Origin: Bacillaceae bacterium IKA-2
GTDB taxonomy: Bacteria > Bacillota > Bacilli > Bacillales > Anaerobacillaceae
Length of the DNA: 64,000 nt
NCBI GenBank assembly: GCA_031761875.1
Contig: CP134492.1
Coordinates: 2,170,001-2,234,000 of the forward strand
Direction: 5' to 3'
Below, in pieces: positions 7,852 through 15,880 of the stretch. The notes under the pieces are model-generated. The model ran no database searches. It was not told the DNA's origin and worked only from the letters and a program-made list of their open reading frames with translations. The translations under genes were made by a program, and so were the position numbers. Numbering within the stretch: position 1 is the stretch's first letter; every line of letters starts with the position of its first letter.

Positions 7852-9039
7852 ATGAACAGAAAAATGATCATTTTTAGTGTTTTACTATTAACTTTTTGTG
7901 TAGGTTTTTTCGGTAAAGAGGAAATTGATGACCTTGCTTTGGTAATGGCTGTAGGAATAGACAAAGGTGAAGATGGGCAATTTTGGATTACTGCGCAAGT
8001 TGCAAGACCAGCGGATGCCAGAGGCGAGGCTAGCGTTGGTGGAACAGAAGGAGAAGCGACCTGGACGGCGACTGGAGAAGGAAAAACTATTTTTGAAGCG
8101 ATCCGTAATATAGCGCGTTTCTCATCGCGACGAGTGTATTGGGGTCACAACTCAATTATTGTCGTAAGTGAGGAAGTTGCAAGAGATGGCATTGTTGATG
8201 TTATTGACTTTTTTACACGAAATAATGAACTAAGGATGCGGACATGGATCGTTGTGACAGAGAAAAAAGCAAATGAAGTTGTTGCAGTAAAAACAGGTCT
8301 AGAAGTAATACCTGGGATATCCTTAGACCGGTTATTTCGCTATAGTCCGTTAGTTGCTGAAGCACCGCGAAGTGATGTAATGACCTTATCGGCAGCGTAT
8401 GTTGGAGAACATACTCACCCCTATTTAGCGATGGTAAATCTTCGCTCTCGTGGTGTTGATCCAGAACACCCGCGAGAGTTTGGGAGTATCCCTCAAGTGG
8501 AACTGTCAGGAACGGCAATTTTTCGCGACGATCAAATGGTAGGTAAGCTTGACCCAAGAGAAAGTAGTGGTTTTTTATGGTTTGTAGAAGATGTAGGAAC
8601 GGCAGTTATTCCGTTAAGTTGTCCAAATGAAGAAGGGACGGTCACTATTGAATTACGAGAAAATCGTTTTAAATTAACTCCTAAATACAAAAAGGGCCAG
8701 GTAAGTTTTGAAGCAGCGATTGAAACAAGTGCCGATTTAGTTGAACTCGGATGTCCAACTGAACTTGAGCACAGTGAAATCATGGATATATTAAAAAATG
8801 ATGCAGAAGATTATATCAAAGAAAGCATCGAAATGATGATTGAAAAAGTACAAAAAGAGTTTAAAGTAGATGCAATTAAACTAGGGCGAACGTTTCAAGC
8901 AAAATACCCACAATATTGGGTTGAATTGAAAGATGATTGGGATGAAATTTTCCTTGGAGTTGACTTAGATATTACAGTGAAAGTTGAATTAAATAATCCT
9001 CAATTATTAGAAAATCCAACCCGAAAAAGTAAGGACTGA
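7852..9039 (+). CDS. Spore germination protein, Ger(x)C family (C subunit)
   Basis: Subunit C of the germinant receptor, normally a lipoprotein on the outer face of the inner spore membrane. The 395-residue protein shows the family opening EEIDDLALVMAVGIDK and the conserved PEHPREFGSIPQVELSGTAIF and RESSGFLWF stretches. Oddly, the lipobox cysteine that usually precedes WD/S..EI is missing: the sequence reads FCVGFFGKEEIDD, with the only cysteine (Cys16) preceded by Phe, a poor lipobox. It may be anchored by an uncleaved signal or be impaired. Lies between the A and B genes of the operon. Confidence 0.93.
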   Translation: MNRKMIIFSVLLLTFCVGFFGKEEIDDLALVMAVGIDKGEDGQFWITAQVARPADARGEASVGGTEGEATWTATGEGKTIFEAIRNIARFSSRRVYWGHNSIIVVSEEVARDGIVDVIDFFTRNNELRMRTWIVVTEKKANEVVAVKTGLEVIPGISLDRLFRYSPLVAEAPRSDVMTLSAAYVGEHTHPYLAMVNLRSRGVDPEHPREFGSIPQVELSGTAIFRDDQMVGKLDPRESSGFLWFVEDVGTAVIPLSCPNEEGTVTIELRENRFKLTPKYKKGQVSFEAAIETSADLVELGCPTELEHSEIMDILKNDAEDYIKESIEMMIEKVQKEFKVDAIKLGRTFQAKYPQYWVELKDDWDEIFLGVDLDITVKVELNNPQLLENPTRKSKD

Positions 9040-9045
9040 AAGATT

Positions 9046-10158
9046 ATGAAATCACAAATATCAAACGCAATGTTACTAGCGATTATCATTAATATCGTTT
9101 ATGCAAAGGCGATTGGTGTCACTCAAGGTATAATCGCTAGACAAGCTGGTGGAGATATGTGGATAGTAACAATTTTTTCGACTGTTTTTGGTTTATTTAT
9201 CATGTTTTTAACAGTTTTAATTATTAAACGATCTCCTCAAAAAAATATTCTTGAACAAACAAAGGACTTAGTTGGGAAGTGGGGGGAGAAATTTTTAGCA
9301 TTAGTAATGTTTGTTTTTTTTCTAGGTGCATATGGTGGCATTATGATTACAGTAGTTTATCATTTAATGGACTATTTTTTACCGGAGGTACCAACTTACA
9401 TATTTGTCGTGCTGGTTACCGGTGTTGGTTTATATGGGATAATAAAAGGGGTTGAAGTGGTCGCTAGGCTTGCAATTTTAGGAGTGTTTTCGATCATATT
9501 TTTAAATATTTTTCTTCTTTTAGGTTCCTTAGATTATTTTGATATTCAACTTTTTTTACCTGTGTTGAGGAATGGGTTTTTCAATGCAGTTGAAGTAACA
9601 AAGCACCATAATGCCGATTGGGCGATGGCAACACTCATGGTTGCAATTATTTTACCAATGGTGAAGCAAAAAGAAAAGTGGATGAAATACTCGACTAAGG
9701 CGTTAATCATTGGTGGTGGATTCATTTTAATGTGGCCGATTTTAGAGGTTGGGGTCCTTTCGCCAGAAGTGGCTGGCCAGTATATTGTCGCATGCATGCA
9801 AATGGCAAGAAGTGCTGAGATTGGTTTATTCATTCATCGTTATGAATTAATTATGATTATTTTCTTTGCTATTTCGGCATTGATTCAAGTAATGATGTGC
9901 TTACTTTGTGCATCAATTGCTGCCAAGCATATTGTCGGTGGGGAAAATTTAAATTTACTATTGTTTCCAGTCGCGCTCATTTTAGGTGGATTTGGTTACT
10001 GGGTTGTTAATGATCATATTCGAGCTATGGATTTATTAACATATTACTGGCCACGGGTTGCTACGCCAATAACATTTGCAGTACCCATTATCGTTTTTTT
10101 ATTAGGGATTATTTTTAAAAAGAACTTGGTTGAAACTAATGGCGGAGCCTCTATGTAG
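9046..10158 (+). CDS. Spore germination permease, GerB family (B subunit)
   Basis: Subunit B of the germinant receptor, a membrane protein of the APC transporter superfamily thought to bind the germinant. The 370-residue product is almost entirely hydrophobic with about ten membrane segments. It starts ISNAMLLAIIINIVYAKAIG, where the family usually has QxxxLxxxxxxG, and contains the YGIIKGVEVVARLAILG stretch typical of GerB/YndE. ATG at 9046 lies 6 bp after the GerC stop. Last gene of the operon, followed by a terminator. Confidence 0.93.
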   Translation: MKSQISNAMLLAIIINIVYAKAIGVTQGIIARQAGGDMWIVTIFSTVFGLFIMFLTVLIIKRSPQKNILEQTKDLVGKWGEKFLALVMFVFFLGAYGGIMITVVYHLMDYFLPEVPTYIFVVLVTGVGLYGIIKGVEVVARLAILGVFSIIFLNIFLLLGSLDYFDIQLFLPVLRNGFFNAVEVTKHHNADWAMATLMVAIILPMVKQKEKWMKYSTKALIIGGGFILMWPILEVGVLSPEVAGQYIVACMQMARSAEIGLFIHRYELIMIIFFAISALIQVMMCLLCASIAAKHIVGGENLNLLLFPVALILGGFGYWVVNDHIRAMDLLTYYWPRVATPITFAVPIIVFLLGIIFKKNLVETNGGASM

Positions 10159-10245
10159 GGGATTCATGCCTGCCACTACTCGATATTTTATGAACTATTG
10201 TTCTTGTCAAAGGGAGAAATGTTTGTTTTGGAAAATCATCAGAAA

Positions 10246-10280
10246 AAAGCCACTGAGATAGTTTTCTCAGTGGCTTTTAA
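10246..10280. terminator. Bidirectional terminator after germination operon
   Basis: A 13-bp perfect stem (AAAGCCACTGAGA / TCTCAGTGGCTTT, 10246-10258 with 10265-10277) with a six-base loop. A and T runs on both sides suit termination of the germination operon and of the converging DhaL-DegV gene. Confidence 0.9.
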
Positions 10281-10310
10281 AATCAAAAAAATAATTTTAT
10301 GGTGTCACAG

Positions 10311-12110
10311 CTAACGGCCGCCTCGGCCATTGTTTTCATTTAGTAACATTGCTACACTAATGGCTCCTTTTCCTGCATTAGCACCAATTACAGGGGAAAC
10401 GTCTGTGATATATAGTGGCTTATTACCTGTAATTTTAACCATTTCCTGCTCAGAGTGTTTCATGGTCTCTAGACTACCTGCATGTAAAAGAACATATTCG
10501 TTAATCCCATACTTCTCGTGAATACTTTTAAGTTTTTTAAACATTTTTCCTTTGCTTGATTTGGAAAAAAATGTTTTGCCGTATAATAGGGACTTACCAT
10601 CACGGTCGATTGATACGATCGGTTTCATGTTCAACCACCGAGCTATTTTTCCTTGCATAGGACTCACTCGTCCTCCTCGGATCATATGCTTTAATGTCGG
10701 TACACTAACGAGGATTTCAGACTTTGGAATCCAGTCCTCAATTGACTGTTTAATAGTTTCAAAAGAACTTCCAGATTCAATCGCTTTAGCAATACGATGA
10801 GCTAATAAGCCGTAAGCACCAGATAATGTCCGCGAGTTAACGACATGGATTCTAGATGGATCTGTTTGCTTTGCTGCCATATTACAGACATCAAAGGTAC
10901 CGCTCAATTCTTTAGATAAATGGATTGACACAATCGAATCATATTGTTGCAGTAATTGTTGATAAAGCATTTGTACGCTCATTAATGTCGGCTGTGAGCT
11001 TTTTGGTTGGTCTGAACTATTATCTAGCATATGATAGAATTTATCTGCTTCTAGGGTTACCTTGTCTAAATAAGTTGATTTTCCAACCTCAAGCTGCAAG
11101 GGTAGCATATGGATTTGATAGTTGTCCAACCATTCTTGTGGTAAGTCACAAGCAGAATCTATGACCAAAGCGATCGACGCATTACGTTGATAGATGCTTT
11201 GATATTGGCGATGCATATCCTCGACCTTTTGATAAACTAGATTTCCTTTCTCTACTATCATCTCGGCAACGCGTGCAGGCTGATTCGTATGAAGGTGGAC
11301 CTTTGCCAAGCCACTGTCACATACAGTAACAATAGAATCACCTAGCTCAGCGAATTGTACTTTTAATGCTGAAGGGTCTGTATCTGCTACGAGCTCAAAT
11401 AGGAATTCAGAACAGTATCGGTATGGGATCTCATCAGCCTCATTCATAACATGAGGCAATTCTTGTATATCTAAATTAGCTTCTATATCATAGATTTCTA
11501 GATTTGACGGTTTATTAACTTCAATTAAGCCTTTTAAAAAATGTACAAAGGCTTTAGCCCCGGCATCGACGACATTATGAATACGTAAAACTTCTAGCTG
11601 TTGTTTTGTTTGATCTAAGGCTACACTAACTTCTGAAAAAGATTCCTTTAATAGTAACTCAATGTTCCGGGTATTATTATTTTGCCCAATCATTACAGCT
11701 ACCCATTTTTTCATCACAGTTAAAACAGTGCCTTCTTGAGGCTCGGAAACGGATTCAATCGCACTTTGCACGGCGAGGTCACACATTTCAAGAAATTGCT
11801 CATTTTTCACCTCTGGATTTTTCAATAAAAAATTACACATTGTAATAATAAACTGCGAAAAAATCATCCCAGAGTTTCCTCGTGATCCGCGCATACAGGC
11901 AAGCTTAATTCTTTCTAAATTATCTGGAGACGAATCAGACCATTTGCTGTCTCTTTTGATCATGCCCATTAGATGAGCTAAATTATTGCCTGTATCTCCA
12001 TCAGCCACAGGGAAAACATTAATATCATTTAGCTCTTGCTTATGAGCAATGACTTCATTTGCACCTGATAAAACCATGTCGTAGAAAGCCCGATGATTTA
12101 GTACTTCCAT
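10311..12110 (-). CDS. DhaL (FakA-like)-DegV (FakB-like) fusion protein
   Basis: A 599-residue fusion. Residues about 1-200 are a DhaL/DAK2 kinase domain with the Mg/ATP motif ADGDTGNN (Asp37, Asp39) and the glycine-rich RGSRGNSG loop. Residues about 200-305 resemble the FakA middle region. Residues 311-599 are a DegV fatty-acid-binding domain (IALVIDSACDLP..., HLSKELSGT, MIRGGRVSPMQG). In FakA/FakB systems the DegV protein presents a fatty acid that the kinase phosphorylates. Here both are in one chain, a known architecture in Firmicutes. ATG at 12110 has GAAGGGGGAAG upstream. Single gene. Substrate inferred from the family only. Confidence 0.88.
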   Translation of the reverse strand: MEVLNHRAFYDMVLSGANEVIAHKQELNDINVFPVADGDTGNNLAHLMGMIKRDSKWSDSSPDNLERIKLACMRGSRGNSGMIFSQFIITMCNFLLKNPEVKNEQFLEMCDLAVQSAIESVSEPQEGTVLTVMKKWVAVMIGQNNNTRNIELLLKESFSEVSVALDQTKQQLEVLRIHNVVDAGAKAFVHFLKGLIEVNKPSNLEIYDIEANLDIQELPHVMNEADEIPYRYCSEFLFELVADTDPSALKVQFAELGDSIVTVCDSGLAKVHLHTNQPARVAEMIVEKGNLVYQKVEDMHRQYQSIYQRNASIALVIDSACDLPQEWLDNYQIHMLPLQLEVGKSTYLDKVTLEADKFYHMLDNSSDQPKSSQPTLMSVQMLYQQLLQQYDSIVSIHLSKELSGTFDVCNMAAKQTDPSRIHVVNSRTLSGAYGLLAHRIAKAIESGSSFETIKQSIEDWIPKSEILVSVPTLKHMIRGGRVSPMQGKIARWLNMKPIVSIDRDGKSLLYGKTFFSKSSKGKMFKKLKSIHEKYGINEYVLLHAGSLETMKHSEQEMVKITGNKPLYITDVSPVIGANAGKGAISVAMLLNENNGRGGR

Positions 12111-12230
12111 TTTTCTTCCCCCTTCTTAAAATATCAAAAGATTTAGTAAATCTAAGTATAAAACTAATATGAGTATACACTCCTCACATCTATGCTCACG
12201 ATTGAATTAGTAGTTACTAAGAGTTTATTA

Positions 12231-12345
12231 AATGAATTTCATAATGCAGAATTCGCGCCACTAGGATACTACCTCTAGTTGAACTAAAATATTTTCAACT
12301 AGAGGTAGCTTGATGTGGCTAGTTTTTGGTATTATGAAATTCATT
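12231..12345. repeat. Nested palindromic element (copy A)
   Basis: Two nested inverted repeats: outer arms AATGAATTTCATAAT (12231-12245) and its exact complement at 12331-12345, and inner arms CTACCTCTAGTTGAA (12269-12283) with its complement at 12294-12308. The right outer arm plus C also occurs at 50199-50214, and the GCGCCA-TAGG stretch recurs near 62963. This suggests a small dispersed palindromic family, possibly a MITE. It fills most of the 412-bp gap before the next gene. Confidence 0.7.
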
Positions 12346-12522
12346 CTATTAAGTAAACAATTCTACAAAAAAATCAATATTTTGCTATAATCAAATAAAC
12401 ACTTGTTAATAAAAATTATAGCAAAGTTTGAAAAGATGTAAATAGATAATATAATTTATATACAAAAGTTAGACAGAAAAAATTAAGATCTATATACTGG
12501 AACAAATAGGGAGGTTTTTGAA

Positions 12523-13293
12523 ATGTTGGAACTATATTTATACAGCACTATTGCGATCTTTATCTATATGGTTATCATATTTATTATTGCTCAGGTTAAA
12601 ATCGATAATTCTATCGTTGATATTGCATGGGGAATCGGTTTTGTGATTGTTTCATTTGTCAGTCTTTTTTACACGCAAGAATATGCATTGCGACAAATGT
12701 TAGTCGTCGGTTTAGTTACTGTTTGGGGAGTAAGATTGGCGTTATTTATCTGGTATCGCTCAATTGGGAAAGGTGAGGATTTCCGCTATGTTAACTTCAG
12801 AAAAAACTGGGGTGATAAAGCGCGAAGTCGAGCTTTCTTTAAAGTGTTTATGTTACAGGGAGCTATTCTACTCGTACTCGCCTACCCGATCTTAAGAGTT
12901 CACGCCTCACCAGATCCAGGTATTGATCTATTTATGTTTATAGGGTCGATAATGTGGTTAATTGGTTTTTTGTTTCAAGCTGTAGGAGACCAGCAGTTAG
13001 AAAGATTTAAGCGGACAAAGATACGTAAGGAACAGATATTAAAAACTGGCTTGTGGAGGTACTCTAGACATCCAAATTATTTCGGGGAAGTCTTGATGTG
13101 GTGGGGAATATTTGTCATTATATTTCCAGTTAACCTAGGCTGGACAGCAGGATTCAGCGCATTGTTGATTACGACACTATTACTTAGAGTTTCAGGCGTG
13201 CCTTTGTTAGACAAACGATATAAAGATAATGCAGACTATCAGCAATATAAAAAAGAAACAAATAATTTTATTCCATGGTTTCCCAAACAGTAA
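12523..13293 (+). CDS. DUF1295 family membrane protein (steroid reductase-like)
   Basis: A 256-residue integral membrane protein with about six to seven hydrophobic segments. The C-terminal half carries the DUF1295/isoprenylcysteine methyltransferase-like signature LKTGLWRYSRHPNYFGEVLMWWG, with the RHPNY motif near residues 182-186, and ends KKETNNFIPWFPKQ. Members of this group resemble 3-oxo-5-alpha-steroid 4-dehydrogenases; the bacterial substrate is unknown. GGGAGG lies ahead of ATG 12523. Single gene; a degenerate VOC fragment lies 7 bp downstream on the other strand. Confidence 0.85.
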   Translation: MLELYLYSTIAIFIYMVIIFIIAQVKIDNSIVDIAWGIGFVIVSFVSLFYTQEYALRQMLVVGLVTVWGVRLALFIWYRSIGKGEDFRYVNFRKNWGDKARSRAFFKVFMLQGAILLVLAYPILRVHASPDPGIDLFMFIGSIMWLIGFLFQAVGDQQLERFKRTKIRKEQILKTGLWRYSRHPNYFGEVLMWWGIFVIIFPVNLGWTAGFSALLITTLLLRVSGVPLLDKRYKDNADYQQYKKETNNFIPWFPKQ

Positions 13294-13299
13294 CCGGAA

Positions 13300-13438
13300 T
13301 TATTCTGGGGCAAGAGGGACAGGATCATTTTCCCAGAAAACAGAATACAAGTTGCCAACTGGATCGTCTGCGGTAACTTCTTTTTTTGAGGCCGTAAATT
13401 TGTTGGGTGAATGTATTATGAATAATTGTCTAGAAATA
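13300..13438 (-). pseudogene. C-terminal remnant of a VOC/glyoxalase-like gene
   Basis: Read on the minus strand, this stretch ends with the frame VTADDPVGNLYSVFWENDP followed by VPLAPE and a TAA stop at 13300-13302. The pattern DDPxGNLYSVFWEN resembles the C-terminus of vicinal-oxygen-chelate (glyoxalase/bleomycin resistance) proteins. The frame stays open upstream to about 13438 but there is no start or N-terminal domain, so only the tail survives. Family assignment is tentative. Confidence 0.5.
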
Positions 13439-13741
13439 AGCGATCGCCTTTTTGACGGTTGCTTTTTTATTTTTCGAATTGTTTATTTAAAAGATCGAGA
13501 TGAAAGCGAAAATAGAGGATCTGCACAAAAATCATTTGAAAAGTCACTACGACGGGGTGGTACCTTTTTTCTGAGTAGCAAAATTCATTCTTTTTAATCC
13601 TTAGTAACTCAAGTACAATTAGTGTACAAGTGGTATACAAATAGTATATAAATAGTATATATATATATTATATTATTAAAATATTAGGTAGAAATTTAAA
13701 GAATCAATCACGGTATTAATCATCTGAAAGGATGAAAAATT
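13439..13741. other. AT-rich intergenic region
   Basis: About 300 bp containing direct AGTATATA-type repeats at about 13628-13680, a poly-T stretch at 13451-13475 and a GGGTGGTACC motif at 13555-13564. No gene seen. GATGAAAAATTTTG supplies a poor ribosome binding site for the truncated kinase gene. Confidence 0.4.
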
Positions 13742-14227
13742 TTGAAAAAAATTGCCTTCTATCGCATTATTGTTATTGTTTTAATGGCTGTAAAATTCTT
13801 TGTACAGGTTGTACTCTTTCAAAAACGGTATCAAAAAAATTGGACTGATGATGTTCAAAGAAAGTGGGAACTCCTTTTAAAGCATCAGGCCGCTGAATAT
13901 CGTCGAACGGCTCTTAAATTAGAAGGTCTGTTAATAAAAGTGGGCCAGTTTCTGAGTACAAGAGCGGACATAATGCCAGCAGTTTTCCTGAAAGAACTAG
14001 AAGATCTGGTTGATCGTATTCCTTCCGTTTCTTGGGAACAGGCTAAAGCAGTGCTTGAAGAAGAGTGGAACACAGATTATGGTGATATTATTCACAAAAT
14101 AAGTGCTGAACCAGTAGCTTCTGCTTCAATTGGTGAAGTCTATCATGGCTATTTGCACAATGGCGACTCTATTGCGATTAAAATACAGCGACCGGGAATT
14201 GAAAAAATCATCCTGACTGATTTTAAA
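13742..14227 (+). pseudogene. Truncated ABC1/UbiB-family atypical kinase
   Basis: The first about 162 residues of an AarF/ABC1/UbiB atypical kinase, usually about 550 residues. It keeps a hydrophobic N-terminus, the KxGQ motif (LLIKVGQFLSTRADIMP) and the alanine-rich loop VASASIGEVYHG, but stops at the insertion of the composite element at 14228. The catalytic and metal-binding aspartates are missing, so it cannot be active. The reading frame continues into the element for 13 codons. The 3' part of this gene is not on the other side of the element, so the insertion was accompanied by a deletion or rearrangement. Confidence 0.85.
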
Positions 14228-14278
14228 TGTATTTGTCAACTCAAAAGCGGTCCACGAATCAGTTGAAAAAAGGTCCAC

Positions 14279-15025
14279 TTATTTAGTTGGTTTTAGCCAT
14301 GACATTGTCTCTTCAAATCGGTGACTTACTTCTCGTGAAATATCTAAGATATGTGATTTGTGAGCAAGTCTATCTACAATTGCACCAGTAAGCATCGGGT
14401 CTTTAAAAATCTCTTCCCAGCGATCAAAAGCCAAGTTTGTTGTTATGATTATTGATCCTTTATCGTTTCTATTTGATAATAAATTAAATAGTATTTCACA
14501 ACCAATTTTGTCAAATGATACGTATCCCAGTTCATCTAAAACGACAAGACTGTACTTTTCAAATTTGGTTTTATATTGCGATAGTTTGCTTTCACTCATT
14601 GCTTCTTTTAACTCTATTATTAAGTTAGGTACAGAGATAAACAATACACTTTTGCCTTCCAAACACGCCTTAATACCAAGCCCAATACTATAATGTGATT
14701 TCCCGCAGCCAGGAGATCCTATTAAGATTATATTTTCTTTATTTTCAATGAACTGCAACGTTTCTAGTTCTTCGAATTTCGGTATAAATTTCTTATGGTA
14801 CTTACTCTTGTCGAAGTCTTCTAAGTACTTGTTAAGAGGGAATTTAGCCCTTCTGAGTCTATGTTTTAAACCATTCTCAAGCCTTAGTTCTAATTCTCTT
14901 TCGAGTAGACGACTTATCAGCTCTCGGTGGGTCATGTTTGTATGGTTTGCTTCATCAAGAAGCATTTGATAATTGGTTTTTATATAGGGTAATTTTAGTA
15001 TATGGGCCATTTCTTGTATTTGCAT
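14279..15025 (-). CDS. istB: IstB-like ATPase of IS21-family element (left copy)
   Basis: The helper ATPase of IS21-family transposition, related to DnaC. The 248-residue protein carries Walker A GSPGCGKS at residues 103-110, Walker B VVLDEL (Asp164, Glu165) and a sensor-like SIIITTNLAFDRW stretch. Length and motifs are complete, so the protein could be functional, but its partner transposase IstA is truncated in the same arm. ATG at 15025 overlaps the istA stop region. Identical to the copy at 19922-20668. Confidence 0.93.
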   Translation of the reverse strand: MQIQEMAHILKLPYIKTNYQMLLDEANHTNMTHRELISRLLERELELRLENGLKHRLRRAKFPLNKYLEDFDKSKYHKKFIPKFEELETLQFIENKENIILIGSPGCGKSHYSIGLGIKACLEGKSVLFISVPNLIIELKEAMSESKLSQYKTKFEKYSLVVLDELGYVSFDKIGCEILFNLLSNRNDKGSIIITTNLAFDRWEEIFKDPMLTGAIVDRLAHKSHILDISREVSHRFEETMSWLKPTK

Positions 15026-15703
15026 TTATTCCACCTCCGAGAAACATAATTCGTTATATCTAGATACTTGCCTTGTAGCGATGTTGCTAAGTGCAGTTTT
15101 ATCTATGTGCATAGATGGAATAATATCGATATGAGATTTATTGTATGTTTCTAGAATCAATAGTATTTCTTCGATTGGTTTATCATCATTTTCTTGAATG
15201 ATCTCTATGAATTTTTTCTTGTTTCTGCTAAAATTAGTATCATAGATGGCTTTTAACCTTGGTATGCTTTTTAGAGCGTGGGAGTTCTTGATTGCACCTG
15301 GTTTTTTGTTTAATGAGTTTAAGTAATGTTTAATTTTAATACTTATCTCGTTAGTACCATCTATTTTTTTGTGTTCACAAACGAGTATGTTGTTTGAATA
15401 AAAGCCTATTGTGTCGTAATATTTCTTGATTGTTATTAAGCGTCCTACAAGATACTCCGGTACTGAATAGTGGTTGTTATCAACTCGTACAAAACTATAT
15501 TTATTTGGTTTTTGCACTGTAACTGTTGCAAGATCAAGCTTTGGTTTTGTAGGTTGAAGATGTTTTATTTCTTCAGAAATAGTGCTGTCTTTATTGAGTT
15601 CTATCAATATAGTATTCAAGTATTCACGTGCATCATCGAATGTCTTAAACTTATAAGTTAACGCAAATGCTTTGTTCCTAATTATCTTCACGCTGCCCTC
15701 CAC
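15026..15703 (-). pseudogene. istA: Truncated IstA transposase (left copy)
   Basis: The C-terminal 225 residues of an IS21-family IstA. The first residues, VEGSVKIIRNKAFAL, correspond to the segment that carries the third catalytic acid (Glu) of the DDE core. Both catalytic aspartates and the N-terminal DNA-binding part are gone. The truncation point abuts the 34-bp palindrome of the RIT element. An open frame from GTG persists but cannot encode an active transposase. Identical to 19244-19921. Confidence 0.88.
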
Positions 15704-15706
15704 ATG

Positions 15707-15740
15707 ACCCTTCTAATGTAAAGCTTTGCATTAGAAGGGT
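15707..15740. repeat. 34-bp palindrome, RIT left end (candidate attachment core)
   Basis: Arms ACCCTTCTAATG and CATTAGAAGGGT flank the centre TAAAGCTTTG. The only break in symmetry is T15719 opposite G15728. The same 34 bases, in the same orientation, occur at 19207-19240 although the surrounding arms are inverted. It includes AATGTAAAG half-sites like those in the RIT terminal repeats. Confidence 0.85.
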
Positions 15741-15757
15741 AATGAAAAGTATATGAT

Positions 15758-15820
15758 AATGTAAAGTAAGGCTGTTAGATAACTATAAACAAAGTGATTC
15801 TAGTTGTTTTACTTTACATT
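15758..15820. repeat. RIT left terminal inverted repeat (63 bp)
   Basis: Begins AATGTAAAGTAAGGCTGTTA and ends GTTTTACTTTACATT, so the outer 12 bases are themselves inverted (AATGTAAAGTAA / TTACTTTACATT). The right-end counterpart at 19127-19189 has exactly the same length and matching ends with a diverged middle. This fits paired tyrosine recombinase binding sites. Confidence 0.8.
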
Positions 15821-15830
15821 TTCAATGGCT

Positions 15831-15866
15831 ATATTTAATATAGGCGAGGTCGCCTACGTTAAATAT
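15831..15866. promoter_or_regulatory. Dyad upstream of RitA ribosome binding site
   Basis: A symmetrical element with outer arms ATATTTAA / TTAAATAT and inner arms TAGGCGA / TCGCCTA around GG. It ends directly at the AGGAGG of the ritA gene. As DNA it could be an operator; as RNA it would form a hairpin abutting the ribosome binding site. Either would throttle recombinase expression. Confidence 0.6.
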
Positions 15867-15880
15867 AGGAGGTTATGATT

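Larger units (their letters stand above)
14228..15777 (-). repeat. IS21-like left arm (inverted copy)
   Basis: Left arm of the composite element, identical by reading to the reverse complement of 19170-20719 except at 15719 and 15728 inside the 34-bp palindrome. The outer end carries paired GGTCCAC motifs in inverted-repeat context, typical of IS21-family transposase binding sites. Confidence 0.88.

Noticed and set aside
13555-13564. GGGTGGTACC resembling a T-box antiterminator core
   Set aside because: No specifier stem, no tRNA-related downstream gene and the sequence runs directly into a T run; the match is only ten bases.
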